This document shows positions 12,939-21,993 of a DNA stretch of 64,000 bases, piece by piece. Source of the stretch: Micromonospora sp. BL4. GTDB lineage: Bacteria; Actinomycetota; Actinomycetes; Mycobacteriales; Micromonosporaceae. The position numbers and the translations under genes are program-made. Where the stretch lies: positions 1-64,000 of the forward strand of contig NZ_RCVJ01000161.1 of the NCBI RefSeq assembly GCF_003667505.1, written 5' to 3'. Numbering within the stretch: position 1 is the first letter of the stretch; each line of letters starts with the position of its first letter. The notes beneath the pieces are model-generated. The model ran no database searches. It saw only the letters and a program-made list of their open reading frames with translations, and had not been told where the DNA came from.

Positions 12939-13370
12939 TCAGTCGTTGACGGTGATGCCCATCGACCGGGCGGTGCCGGCGATGATCTTCTCGGCCTGGT
13001 CCAGGTCGTTGGCGTTGAGGTCGGCCATCTTCTTCTCGGCGATCTCACGCAGCTGGGCGCGGCTGACCGAGCCGACCTTCTCGCTCTGCGGAACGCCCGA
13101 GCCCTTCTGCACACCGGCGGCCTTGATCAGCAGCCGGGCAGCGGGCGGGGTCTTCAGCACGAAGGTGAAGGACCGGTCCTCGTACACGCTGATCTCGGCG
13201 GGGACGATGTCGCCCCGCTGGGACTCGGTCTGCGCGTTGTAGGACTTGCAGAACTCCATGATGTTCACGCCGTGCTGGCCGAGCGCGGGGCCGACCGGCG
13301 GCGCCGGCGTGGCCTGGCCCGCCGGCAGCTGAAGCGTGAACGTCTTGACGAGCTTCTTCTTCGGAGGCAT
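12939..13370 (-). CDS. rplK: 50S ribosomal protein L11
   Basis: A 143-aa L11, part of the GTPase-associated centre and the binding site for thiopeptides. The Pro-rich N-terminal domain (QLPAGQATPAPPVGPALGQ, then HGVNIMEFCK) is intact. The C-terminal rRNA-binding domain (KTPPAARLLIKAAGVQKGS and the ending AGTARSMGITV) is also complete. It is first of the rplK-rplA pair, downstream of nusG after ~190 bases without a gene, which probably hold a promoter. Confidence 0.97.
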   Translation of the reverse strand: MPPKKKLVKTFTLQLPAGQATPAPPVGPALGQHGVNIMEFCKSYNAQTESQRGDIVPAEISVYEDRSFTFVLKTPPAARLLIKAAGVQKGSGVPQSEKVGSVSRAQLREIAEKKMADLNANDLDQAEKIIAGTARSMGITVND

Positions 13371-13558
13371 GTCACTTCCTGGGGCTTGGAGCTGGGAAAA
13401 TGCGGCTGACGCCGCCCTGGCGGGCGCGCACGGTCAGCGCGGTGCGACAGCGGCGACGTTCAAGAGTAGCGCAGGCCGCAGCCCGCTCGTCCGCCGAGGT
13501 CGAGCGGGAGGGCGTACGCCGACGTCAGCGGCGGGCCGGGCCCGCCGCCGACGACCGG

Positions 13559-14281
13559 TCAGATCTTGGCGACCTGGTTGAAGTTGAGCTCCACCGGGGT
13601 CTCCCGGCCGAAGATCGACACCAGCACCTTGAGCTTCTGCTGGTCGGCGTTGATCTCGCTGATCGTGGCCGGCAGCGACGCGAACGCGCCGTCGGTGACG
13701 GTGACCGAGTCGCCGACCTCGAAGTCGAGGACCTTGATCTCGGGCTTCGCCTTCTTCTGCTCGGTCTCGATGGCCGGCGCCAGCCACTTCAGCACCTCGT
13801 CGAGGGAGAGCGGCGCGGGCCGGTCGGCCCGGTCGGTCGCGCCGACGAAGCCGGTCACACCCGGGGTGTTACGGACGCAGGAGTAGGACTCGGCGGTCAG
13901 CTCCATCCGAACCAGGATGTAGCCCGGGAAGACCTTGGCCTGGATCTGCGAACGCTTGCCGTTCTTGACCTCGACCTCTTCCCGGGTCGGCACCTCGACC
14001 TGGAAGATGAAGTCTTCCATGTCGAGGCTCGTGATCCGGGTCTCGAGGTTGGTCTTGACCTTGTTCTCGTAGCCGGCGTAGGAGTGCACCACGTACCAGT
14101 CACCCGGTGCGTAACGCAGCTTCTGGCGCAGCTCGGCGACCGGGTCGTACTCCTCGTCCGGCTCGGGCTCGGTGGTTGGGAACTCCGGCTCGCTGGCGGC
14201 CTCAACCGACTCGTCACCAGCCGCCGTCGCGACCGTGGACTGCTCGTCCACCGGTCCGGCGGTCTCGTCGTACTCAGGCAC
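13559..14281 (-). CDS. nusG: Transcription termination/antitermination factor NusG
   Basis: A 240-aa NusG. A GTG start follows GGAAGTGAG. The first ~60 residues are an acidic extension (EPEFPTTEPEPDEEYD) typical of actinobacterial NusG. The NGN domain then begins (WYVVHSYAGYENKVKTNLE), and the KOW domain closes the protein (VGDSVTVTDGAFASLPATIS, then GRETPVELNFNQV). NusG binds RNA polymerase beta' and couples transcription to Rho or ribosomes. It lies ~40 bases downstream of secE in the classical secE-nusG pair. Confidence 0.96.
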   Translation of the reverse strand: MPEYDETAGPVDEQSTVATAAGDESVEAASEPEFPTTEPEPDEEYDPVAELRQKLRYAPGDWYVVHSYAGYENKVKTNLETRITSLDMEDFIFQVEVPTREEVEVKNGKRSQIQAKVFPGYILVRMELTAESYSCVRNTPGVTGFVGATDRADRPAPLSLDEVLKWLAPAIETEQKKAKPEIKVLDFEVGDSVTVTDGAFASLPATISEINADQQKLKVLVSIFGRETPVELNFNQVAKI

Positions 14282-14322
14282 GCTCGCTCACTTCCGTCAC
14301 TATCGGCTCTGGAGGCAGCCGG

Positions 14323-14715
14323 TCAGCTCGAGTTGCCGAAGACAAACAGCACGACCTTGGCGAAGCCGAAGTCCAGCACTCCCACGATCGTCAGCATCAC
14401 CGCGACGAACGCCACCACCACTGCGGTGTATGTCAGCAACTCCTTGCGCGTCGGCCAGATGACCTTACGCAGCTCGGCCACTACCTCGCGGAAAAACCGG
14501 GCGATGCGGCCGAACACGCCCACCCGACCGGTTTCCGACCGGGTGGTCGGCCGGCTGTCCGCCGACTCCGCCCGGGCGCGGGACCGCGTCGCGGTGCCTC
14601 CCCGGGAGACCGGCTCGTCCGCGCTGGTGGCGTCGTCGTCGGCTACGTCGTCGACGAGCTCGTCGTCCAGACGATCGTCGCCGGCGTCCTCGCCGCGCCG
14701 CTTGTTGTCGGCCAC
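14323..14715 (-). CDS. secE: Preprotein translocase subunit SecE
   Basis: A 130-aa SecE of the SecYEG channel. The chosen start is GTG at 14715 (VADNKRRGEDAG), because GGAGGGC lies about six bases upstream; a longer upstream extension is open but has unnatural composition. An acidic/disordered N-terminal half leads to the conserved SecE core, an amphipathic helix (RFFREVVAELRKVIWPTRKE) and a single membrane helix (LLTYTAVVVAFVAVMLTIVG). It precedes nusG and lies downstream of tRNA-Trp, the standard actinobacterial order. Confidence 0.93.
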   Translation of the reverse strand: MADNKRRGEDAGDDRLDDELVDDVADDDATSADEPVSRGGTATRSRARAESADSRPTTRSETGRVGVFGRIARFFREVVAELRKVIWPTRKELLTYTAVVVAFVAVMLTIVGVLDFGFAKVVLFVFGNSS

Positions 14716-14926
14716 TTCGCCCTCCGTCGCGGAATCTCGGGTCGCACGCCGGGAGGCGTGCGCGGCGCTGGTCACGCCGGCCGGACCAACCGTCCCGCGA
14801 CGGGCCGCGGCCGGTGGATCAACCGGGGGGCCCGATGCCTCGGAGCCACCCCGCCAATGCCACCACCACGGGCCGGACGCCGCCATGTCGGCGGCGCGAC
14901 CCACGGGAACGGTCAGGCCTGAGGCG

Positions 14927-14999
<73 letters not shown>

Positions 15000-15127
15000 G
15001 TGCGGCAACTCTCGCCCCACGCGGCCACAGACGACCGAGCAGGGGTCACTTGCCCCACGGCGGACCAGTGTACGGGTAGCCGCCCGACTTTCCCAACCGG
15101 TCTCCCCGCCACGCGTGGCGGGGAGAT

Positions 15128-15520
15128 TCAGCGCGCCGTCCGGATGGTCGCCCGGGCCTGCGAGAGCACCTTCTCTCCCAGGCAGGTGGCGGTCACGTCG
15201 AGCCGGGTCAGGCCATCCTCGGTCACCTCGCGGACCACCGCGGTGACCTCGATCTCGGTCCCCTGGTCGTCGTCGGGGACCACGACCGGCCGGGTGAACC
15301 GGACGCCGTAGTCGACCACCGCGTCGGGCGCCCCGGCCCACTCGGTGATGGCCCGGCTGACCAGCGCCATGGTGAACATGCCGTGCGCGATCACCCCGGG
15401 CAGGCCGACCTTGGTGGCGAACCGGTCGCTCCAGTGGATCGGGTTGAAGTCGCCCGAGGCGCCCGCGTAGCGGACCAGGTCCGCTCGGGTCACCTGGAAC
15501 GTCTTGGCTGGCAGCTCCAT
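15128..15520 (-). CDS. hadB: (3R)-hydroxyacyl-ACP dehydratase subunit HadB-like (MaoC family)
   Basis: A 130-aa MaoC-like hot-dog protein. The hydratase-2 motif is visible: YAGASGDFNPIHWSD followed by GLPGVIAHGMFTMAL, with the catalytic Asp and His of the D-x-N-P-I-H segment (about residues 24-29). In mycobacteria HadB pairs with the catalytically silent HadA in fatty-acid elongation. Here the partner gene lies one base upstream. In non-mycolate actinobacteria the same pair is conserved beside rpmG and secE; its exact substrate there is less certain. An internal standalone MaoC role is an alternative. Confidence 0.88.
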   Translation of the reverse strand: MELPAKTFQVTRADLVRYAGASGDFNPIHWSDRFATKVGLPGVIAHGMFTMALVSRAITEWAGAPDAVVDYGVRFTRPVVVPDDDQGTEIEVTAVVREVTEDGLTRLDVTATCLGEKVLSQARATIRTAR

Positions 15521-15521
15521 C

Positions 15522-15968
15522 TCACGCCTCCCCGCGTACGACGATCTTGGACCAGACGGCGACCACCGGCTCGCCGGCGACGGTGCTCACGTCGGTGCGG
15601 GTGGTCAGGAAGCCGTGCCCACCCCGGGTGGTGACGTCCTCGATGGTGCTCGCGCAGACCAGCTCGTCGCCGGCGACCACCGGCCGGGTGTACGCGAACC
15701 GCTGGTCGCCGTGCACCACGCGGCTGTAGTCGACGCCCAGCGCCGGGTCCTCGACGATCTGGCGGCTCGCGGCCATCGTGACGACCACCGGGAAGGTCGG
15801 CGGGGCGACCACGTCCGGGTGGCCCAGCGCCCGGGCCGCCGCGGGGTCGTGGTGGGCCGGGTCGGTGGCGCCGATGGCGGTGGCGAACTCACGGATCTTT
15901 TCTCGGCCCACCTGGTAGGGGGCGGTCGGCGGATAGGTCCGGCCGACGAAGGAAGGGTCCAGAGACAT
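15522..15968 (-). CDS. hadA: (3R)-hydroxyacyl-ACP dehydratase subunit HadA-like (MaoC N-terminal domain)
   Basis: A 148-aa hot-dog fold protein of the FAS1-DH / MaoC N-terminal type (SLDPSFVGRTYPPTAPYQVG, then REKIREFATAIG). The hydratase motif of HadB is not present, fitting the non-catalytic, acyl-chain-binding partner. One base separates its TGA from the hadB ATG, so the subunits are made together. The gene begins ~125 bases downstream of the rpmG stop; the gap contains an imperfect inverted repeat at about 16000-16055 that may terminate rpmG transcripts. Confidence 0.85.
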   Translation of the reverse strand: MSLDPSFVGRTYPPTAPYQVGREKIREFATAIGATDPAHHDPAAARALGHPDVVAPPTFPVVVTMAASRQIVEDPALGVDYSRVVHGDQRFAYTRPVVAGDELVCASTIEDVTTRGGHGFLTTRTDVSTVAGEPVVAVWSKIVVRGEA

Positions 15969-16094
15969 GCCGCGAACCTACACGGAAAACGCAATCGCCG
16001 ATCTGCTCGGTCGGCGGCGGCGGAGCCGCGCCGGCCCGGTCAGATCGGCGATCGGGAAAGCGTCAACAATGGCCGGCGCGGGGCCGGCCGCAGG

Positions 16095-16262
16095 TCAGCG
16101 GGTCTCGCGGTGAACCGTGTGCCGACCGTCGCGCGGGCAGAACTTCTTCAGCTCGATGCGGTCGGGGTCGTTACGGCGGTTCTTGCGCGTGATGTAGTTG
16201 CGCTCCTTGCACTCCACACACGCCAAAGTGATCTTCGGCCGGACATCGGTAGCCTTCGCCAC
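16095..16262 (-). CDS. rpmG: 50S ribosomal protein L33
   Basis: A 55-aa L33 with a GTG start (VAKATDVRPKITLACVEC). The conserved core ERNYITRKNRRNDPDR and the C-terminal HRETR are intact. The first zinc knuckle CVEC is present. The second reads CPRD, so the last of the four usual cysteines is replaced by Asp. A GAGGAAGG ribosome site lies upstream. Location beside hadA and tRNAs is standard in actinobacteria. Confidence 0.95.
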   Translation of the reverse strand: MAKATDVRPKITLACVECKERNYITRKNRRNDPDRIELKKFCPRDGRHTVHRETR

Positions 16263-16394
16263 GGCGGAGTGCCTTCCTCGCTAACGGAAACAACTACGAC
16301 GCGTCAGCCTAGTCGCTGACTGCGCGGACATGCAAAGTGGGCGCCAGTGGCGCCCATCCCCACGACCACCGGGACCTGGCCCGGAAGACGAGAG

Positions 16395-16467
16395 TAGCGG
16401 TGGCCGGACTTGAACCGGCGACACAGCGATTATGAGCCGCTTGCTCTGCCATCTGAGCTACACCGCC
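16395..16467 (-). tRNA. tRNA-Met (CAT anticodon, elongator type)
   Basis: A 73-nt cloverleaf. Acceptor GGCGGTG pairs with CACCGCT (first pair G-U), discriminator A, anticodon loop CTCATAA. The anticodon stem lacks the three consecutive G-C pairs of initiator tRNA, so it is the elongator species. Confidence 0.93.
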
Positions 16468-16491
16468 GCGGTGGGTCCAGCTGAACCCTCG

Positions 16492-16564
16492 AGCCCCCTT
16501 ACGGAATCGAACCGTAGACCTTCTCCTTACCATGGAGACGCTCTGCCGACTGAGCTAAGGGGGC
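16492..16564 (-). tRNA. tRNA-Thr (GGT anticodon)
   Basis: A 73-nt cloverleaf. Acceptor GCCCCCT pairs with AGGGGGC, discriminator T, anticodon stem TCTCC/GGAGA with loop ATGGTAA. It lies 24 bases upstream of tRNA-Met on the same strand. Confidence 0.94.
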
Positions 16565-16657
16565 CTGCGCGATCTCCCCTGGAGGCGCGCAGAAGTAAGA
16601 GTACACGGCCCGGCTCGACAGGTGAAATCGGATCCCCGGTGATCGTCCGCGCCCAGC

Positions 16658-19186
16658 TCAGGGCACGACACGAAGGCGCGGGAGCTCTCCGCTGGAGATC
16701 GTTTCCGGGTCGACCTGGGCACCGAACCAGGCGGCCAACCGCTCGTACGGCAGCGGCCGGCTGAACAGGAAGCCCTGACCGATCTCGCACCCGATGTCCT
16801 GGAGCAGCTCCAGGGTCAGCTCGCTCTCCACGCCCTCGGCGACCACGGTCAGACCGAACTGCTGGGACAGGGTCACCACCGCGTTGACGATCGCCAGGTC
16901 ACCCGGATCCGTCGCCATGCCCTGCACGAAGGAGCGGTCGACCTTCACCTCGTGCACCGGCAGCCGGCGGAGGTGGGCCAGGGACGAGTCGCCGGTCCCG
17001 AAGTCGTCCACCGACAGGCGGACGCCGAGGTCGCGCAGCCGGCGCAGGGTCGGGATGGGCCGGTCCGTGCCGTCCAGCACCCCCGCCTCGGTGATCTCCA
17101 GCGTGAGGCGCTGCGCCGGCACCCCGTACTCGGTCAGCAGCTCGTGCACCCGGTCCGGGAAATGCTGGTCGTTGAGCGTACGGGCGGCGAGGTTGACCGC
17201 GATGGAGAGCGGCTGGTCGGCCTGGGCCCAGTCGCGGCTGCGCCGCAGCCCCTCGCGGAGCACCACCTCGGTGAGCCGGCTCAACTGACCGGTGTGCTCG
17301 GCCACCGCGACGAAATCCTCCGGGGCGACGGTGCCGTGCGTCGGGTCCTCCCACCGGGCCAGGCACTCGACACCGACCAGGCGGCGGTCCCGCAATGTCA
17401 CCTTCGGCTGGAAGTAGACCTCGATCTCGTCCTGGTCCAGCGCCCGGCGCAGGTCGCCGGCGAGGCCCAGCCGGCGCAGCGACCGGGACTCCAGGGCCGG
17501 GTTGAACAGCTGCACGCTGCCCGGCACCGACTTGGCGGCGGTGGCGGCGAGGTCGACCCGGAGCAGCAGGGTCGCCGCGTCGCTGCCGTGATCCGGGTGT
17601 ACGGCCACCCCGACGGCCGTGTCCACGTCGAGGGTGAGCGCGTCGAAGACCATCTCGTCACGGATCTGGTCGCGCAGCTGGCCGGCCAGCTCCAGTGCCG
17701 CGTCGGCGCTCTCCAACCGCAGCGTCACCAGGAACTCGTCCCCACCGGCCCGGCCGACCAGGGCCGACGACGGCGCGCTTGCGCGCAACCGGTTGGCGAC
17801 CTCGGCGAGGACCTTGTCCCCGGCCGCGTGGCCGAGGGACTCGTTGACCTGGCGCAGCCCGTCGACGTCGAAGAGCAGCAGCGCCACCACTTCGCCGGGC
17901 GCGCGGATCTTGACCGACTCCTCCAGCGCTCCGGTGATCCGCCGCCGGTTGGGCAGCCGGGTCAGCGCGTCGTGGTACGCGTCGTGCCGCAGCCGGTCCA
18001 CCAGTCGGGAGTTCTCCAACGCCACCGCCGCGTGCGCGGCCACCGTCTCGAAGACCGAGATGTCGCGCTGGGTGAAGTAGAGCGTGTCGGCGAGCCGGTT
18101 GGTGACCTCAAGGGTCCCGATCACCACACCACCCGACCGCAGGGGAACAACGACGGTGTCCTTGACCCCCCGCTCGGCGAGGCTGGCCCGGAACTCGGGA
18201 TCAGTGGTCACCCCACGGCCGACCGTGACGGGGCGAGCGGTCTCCAGCACCTTCTCCCGCAGCGCCGACGGGGTCAGGGACAAATCCAGCAGGCCCGAAT
18301 CCTCGACCCGCGCGGTGAGCAGGATCTCGGGGTGTCGTCCCTGTGCCGGCAGCCAGAGGGTGGCGTACTCGGCCTGCATCAGCGCACGCACCCGCCCGAG
18401 CAGGGCGTCGACGAGGGTCCCGTCCTGACCACTGGCGGCCACCGCCCGACTCAGCTCGTACATGTCGGTGAGCGTGCGGTGCTGGCGGAAGAACTGGGTG
18501 TACGAGCGGTAGACCAGCGCGAGCCCGGCCGCCAACGCGCCCAGGGGCACCAGCGACCACCAGGACTCCCGGATCAGGATCAGGACGATCAGACCCGCTG
18601 CCACGTTGATGCCCGCGGTCAGGAACAGGGACGGCACCGCACGGAGCGTCTCCCGGCCGGCCTGCCATCCCTGTAGGAGGGTGTGCACCGACGCGACGGC
18701 GGTGAGGCTGACCAGGATCACCACGCCGATCGCGCAGCAGAGACTCACCCAGGTCGCCGGGCCGACACCCGACCTCGGTGGCAACGCCTGAAGAACCAGT
18801 GTGGCGAGCGACGTTCCGGCGGCCGCCCGTGCGACGTTGAACCAGACCTTGGGCGCCGTTATCCGGTGCCGTAGTTGCGTGACCAGGGACGCGAGCGTGT
18901 AGATGACCACGACCGTCAACGGCGGCAGGAAGTAGAGCGCGAGCACGAGCGGCAGCTCGGTGAGCGTCATGGCCACCGACTGTCGACGGACGACCAGCAC
19001 CAGCAGCGGAAGCCCCGCGGCGATCATCGCCGCGAGAAGAAGCGCTGCCCAGTGCCAGTCGCCGAACGGCCGGTCGGCGACCAGACCCGTGAGAGTCGCG
19101 CAGACGACCGCGAGGAGTATCAGCGGCGCCGTGATGATCCAGGCGTCCTCCGACGACCTACGCCTCAACTGGTCGCGCGCGATCAT
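16658..19186 (-). CDS. Membrane GAF-GGDEF-EAL protein (cyclic-di-GMP turnover)
   Basis: An 842-aa protein. The N-terminal ~230 residues hold several membrane helices. A GAF-like sensor domain follows (about 245-395), then a diguanylate cyclase domain with an intact GGDEF (481-485), then an EAL phosphodiesterase domain. The EAL signature reads ECLARW (607-612) instead of EALARW, still with the catalytic Glu, and the downstream DDFGTG motif is present (about 731). No RxxD inhibitory site sits at the usual place before GGDEF. It could synthesise or degrade c-di-GMP; both active sites look intact. It is monocistronic, facing away from the tRNA genes, with a 42-aa peptide gene just upstream. Confidence 0.9.
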   Translation of the reverse strand: MIARDQLRRRSSEDAWIITAPLILLAVVCATLTGLVADRPFGDWHWAALLLAAMIAAGLPLLVLVVRRQSVAMTLTELPLVLALYFLPPLTVVVIYTLASLVTQLRHRITAPKVWFNVARAAAGTSLATLVLQALPPRSGVGPATWVSLCCAIGVVILVSLTAVASVHTLLQGWQAGRETLRAVPSLFLTAGINVAAGLIVLILIRESWWSLVPLGALAAGLALVYRSYTQFFRQHRTLTDMYELSRAVAASGQDGTLVDALLGRVRALMQAEYATLWLPAQGRHPEILLTARVEDSGLLDLSLTPSALREKVLETARPVTVGRGVTTDPEFRASLAERGVKDTVVVPLRSGGVVIGTLEVTNRLADTLYFTQRDISVFETVAAHAAVALENSRLVDRLRHDAYHDALTRLPNRRRITGALEESVKIRAPGEVVALLLFDVDGLRQVNESLGHAAGDKVLAEVANRLRASAPSSALVGRAGGDEFLVTLRLESADAALELAGQLRDQIRDEMVFDALTLDVDTAVGVAVHPDHGSDAATLLLRVDLAATAAKSVPGSVQLFNPALESRSLRRLGLAGDLRRALDQDEIEVYFQPKVTLRDRRLVGVECLARWEDPTHGTVAPEDFVAVAEHTGQLSRLTEVVLREGLRRSRDWAQADQPLSIAVNLAARTLNDQHFPDRVHELLTEYGVPAQRLTLEITEAGVLDGTDRPIPTLRRLRDLGVRLSVDDFGTGDSSLAHLRRLPVHEVKVDRSFVQGMATDPGDLAIVNAVVTLSQQFGLTVVAEGVESELTLELLQDIGCEIGQGFLFSRPLPYERLAAWFGAQVDPETISSGELPRLRVVP

Positions 19187-19247
19187 CCCGCTCCCTGTCG
19201 GTCTGACGTATGTCCGAAGTGGATCGACAGCCCGTCAGGCGGAGTTG

Positions 19248-19376
19248 TCAGACCCAGATGATGTCCGCCATGTGCAGTTCCGCCGGGACGCCACCGTGGT
19301 TGGCAACGACGACGCTGGCGACGGCAGCGAGGATGAAGAGTGAGCCAAACAGCCGGCCCAACCTACGACCAGACAT
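19248..19376 (-). CDS. 42-aa hydrophobic peptide
   Basis: An ATG-started frame of 42 codons with a good ribosome site (ACAGGAGC seven bases upstream). A basic start (SGRRLGRL) leads to one hydrophobic helix (FGSLFILAAVASVVVANHG) and a short tail (VPAELHMADIIWV). The shape fits a single-pass membrane peptide or a secreted peptide. It lies ~60 bases upstream of the GGDEF-EAL gene on the same strand and may be co-transcribed. No family is recognised. Confidence 0.6.
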   Translation of the reverse strand: MSGRRLGRLFGSLFILAAVASVVVANHGGVPAELHMADIIWV

Positions 19377-20070
19377 GATTGCTCCTGTCGGAAAGTGTCG
19401 TGGGGATGGTGAAGATTCCACGATCGTGCCACAGTGCGGGCAGCGAGAGAAGTGGCGGAGGCCCCGACTGGCCCCACCGTCCGTGACTTCCCGCCGTTCG
19501 GCCCACCCCGTCATCACACTGGGCCAGATGACGAGCTTGCGGGCCCCGCACCGCTTCGTACAGCGTTGATTACGACCTTCAAGGCAATTCGGTCCAGCCG
19601 TGAAGCAGTCACCTAATTGGTGCGGCGGCCACTGTGCGTAACGTTTCGAGCTGGCGCCAACGCCTCCACTCCCCGCCCGGCCATCGACCACCATACCGGT
19701 TCATCTCAATCGCGCCAGCCCCTCGGCGGGCACCGTTCCGGGTACGAGCGTCGACCCGGCAGCCGCACCCGGAGAGACCTCAGCACAGCTCAACAGAGTC
19801 GACGCATCGATGACGGCAGCTGGATGGCTTCAACCCGTACAGCTTCCGGGACGGCCGTCCACAGTCGCGGCCTTCCCCACGCGCTGAGCCGATCCCGGGC
19901 CGGCCGGTCCGTGCCACCATCCGCCCCACGCCGCCCTGCGGAAGCGGCGGAGCCGGCTGGATCAACCTTGTCCGGGGAGGACGTGCCGCCGCCGAGTCCG
20001 ACCCCCGAACTGCTCCCCTACGCGTACGGCGGCAGTGACCAGGATCACCCGAGGTCGGGACGGCTCACGA
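19377..20070. other. ~690-bp region without a supported gene
   Basis: Between the 42-aa peptide gene and the epoxide hydrolase stop I find no frame with convincing start, composition or family match on either strand. The left part presumably contains the promoter for the peptide / GGDEF-EAL genes. Confidence 0.5.
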
Positions 20071-21261
20071 TCACCGGAGCGGCCGGAACACCGCCCGCAC
20101 CTCGGTGGCGAAGAGCTCCGGTTCCTCCCAGGCGGCGAAGTGGCCGCCGCGATCGGCCTCGTTGAAGTACGCGAGGCCGGGGTAGACCGTCTCGGCCCAG
20201 CTGCGCGGGGCGGCCCAGATCTCGTCGGGGAACGTCGTGAAGCCGACCGGAACCGAAACCGGTGGAGGCGCCTGGCCGGCGGCGGTGGCCGCGGCGACGA
20301 ACCGCCCGAACTCCCAGTACCACCGGGCGGACGAGGCGCCGGTGCCCGTCAACCAGTACAGCGTGATGTTGTCGACGATGCTCTCCCGCGTGAGGTTGCC
20401 GACCGGCTTGCCGTCGACGAACGCGCGGGAAATCTTGTAGTAGCTGTCCGTGTCGTGGTCGAGCATCCAGGCCGCCAGCCCGACAGGTGAATCCAGCAGG
20501 GAGTAGCCGATCGTCTGCGGCCGGGTCGTCTGCTCCAGGAAGTAGCCGAAGCCGTCCATCGTGAACGTGTTGAGCGCGTCGAGCGCCGCGCGTTCCTGGT
20601 CGGACTTCGCCGGCAGCTTGTCCTTGATACCGATCGCCCCGGCGAGCAGGTTGACGTGGATGCCGAGCAGCCCTCCGGGTCCCTGGCGCCCCAGCGCGTC
20701 CGTGACGCTGGCGCCCACGTCACCCCCCTGCGCGACGTAGCGCGTGTAGCCCAGACGGCTCATCAGCTGCGCCCACGCGCCGGCCATGCGGTTGGAGTCC
20801 CAGCCGAGCTCGACCGGCTCGCCCGAGAATCCGTAGCCGGGCAGGGACGGCAGCACCAGGTGGAACGCGTCCTCGGCGCTGCCGCCGTGCGCGGTCGGGT
20901 CGGTGAGCGGGCCGACGACCCCGAGCAGCTCGACGACCGAGCCTGGCCAGCCGTGCGTCATGATCAACGGCAGGGCGTTCTCGTGCTGCGACCGTACGTG
21001 GATGAAGTGGATCTCGACGCCGTCGATGACGGTCGTGTACTGCGGCAGGGCGTTCAGCTTCGCCTCGCACGCGCGCCAGTCGTAGTCGGTCGTCCAGTAG
21101 CGGGCCAGCTCCTGGATCGTCGCCAGCTGCACGCCCTGGGAGCGGTCCTTGACCAGCTCCCGGTTGGGCCAACGCGTGGACGCGATCCGGCGACGCATGT
21201 CGTCGATCACTTCTTCCGGCGTGTCGAGCCGGAAGGGACGGATTTCGCTGTCGTCAGACAT
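20071..21261 (-). CDS. Epoxide hydrolase (EHN-type alpha/beta hydrolase)
   Basis: A 396-aa protein starting MSDDSEIRPFRLDTPEEVID, with GGAGGTGG upstream; a longer frame continues upstream but is not protein-like. The N-terminal EHN domain (TRWPNRELVKDRSQGVQLA) precedes an alpha/beta-hydrolase core. The HGWPGS oxyanion motif and the nucleophile segment GGDVGASV are visible, as in juvenile-hormone/microsomal-type epoxide hydrolases. Such enzymes add water to epoxides and are often detoxifying or biosynthetic. It is a single gene with no pathway neighbours. Confidence 0.9.
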   Translation of the reverse strand: MSDDSEIRPFRLDTPEEVIDDMRRRIASTRWPNRELVKDRSQGVQLATIQELARYWTTDYDWRACEAKLNALPQYTTVIDGVEIHFIHVRSQHENALPLIMTHGWPGSVVELLGVVGPLTDPTAHGGSAEDAFHLVLPSLPGYGFSGEPVELGWDSNRMAGAWAQLMSRLGYTRYVAQGGDVGASVTDALGRQGPGGLLGIHVNLLAGAIGIKDKLPAKSDQERAALDALNTFTMDGFGYFLEQTTRPQTIGYSLLDSPVGLAAWMLDHDTDSYYKISRAFVDGKPVGNLTRESIVDNITLYWLTGTGASSARWYWEFGRFVAAATAAGQAPPPVSVPVGFTTFPDEIWAAPRSWAETVYPGLAYFNEADRGGHFAAWEEPELFATEVRAVFRPLR

Positions 21262-21475
21262 GTTCTCCACCTCCGGGTCGGGACGACCGGCGCCGAAACG
21301 CCGGCGGAGCTGGCACGGGCCCAGTCTCGCAGCGGCCCCGGGGCCGGCGGATCGAAATGCGAATACACGCTCGGTTCCGGCCCCCGGGAAGAGTGCGCTG
21401 GCCACGGAGCCGACGCAGGCTGCCGTGCGATCTGCGCTCCGACGGCGACCTTGACGCCCCGCCGATGATGGGCGC

Positions 21476-21796
21476 ATGAGCATGGACGACCCGGTCACGA
21501 TCGCTCTGCGCGTGGTGGCCGTGGTCCTCGGGCTTGGCTCGGTCGTACTCGGGGTTCGTGTGGCCGTGTCACGACGGTTTCCCGCAGCCTGGGTTCGGCT
21601 CGCACGCCTGGGACCGCGAGAGCGGTCAGAGCCCGTGCGGACGGGCAGCGCCCAGGCCATGATCGGCGCGGGCCTGCTGATCCAACAGGCGCCGTTCCTC
21701 ATCCCCATGCCCTATTCGGCGGGAGTCGTCCTGCTCGCGGTGTCACTGCTGTTACTGGTGACGGCGGCGGGATCGTTCGCGCTGTTCCGTCGTTAG
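21476..21796 (+). CDS. Small membrane protein, unknown
   Basis: A 106-aa protein with three hydrophobic segments (about residues 7-28, 60-75 and 80-103). A basic loop (RLARLGPRERSEPVRTG) lies between the first two. It is transcribed divergently from the epoxide hydrolase. I recognise no family. An earlier or alternative start at the second ATG two codons in (MDDPVT) is possible. Confidence 0.6.
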   Translation: MSMDDPVTIALRVVAVVLGLGSVVLGVRVAVSRRFPAAWVRLARLGPRERSEPVRTGSAQAMIGAGLLIQQAPFLIPMPYSAGVVLLAVSLLLLVTAAGSFALFRR

Positions 21797-21993
21797 CTGA
21801 GCGTGGTGAGGTGCCGGTGCGCGGCTCCCGCAACAGCCCTGTGCGACCGACCGCTCATGCAGCACGCTCGTCGGCTGGAGGGGCGTAATCACCAACCGCC
21901 GCTGCCCCGGCGACGCCGTAACCGCTGGTCAGCCGGCACGGTTGTCTAGCTGCCATCAGCAGGAGCGATCGCGGGGACTTCGGGAGCGGGACA

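Noticed and set aside
19617..20165. 182-codon plus-strand frame near the epoxide hydrolase end
   Set aside because: Arg/Pro/Ser-skewed translation, overlaps the hydrolase 3' end, and no ribosome site or family.
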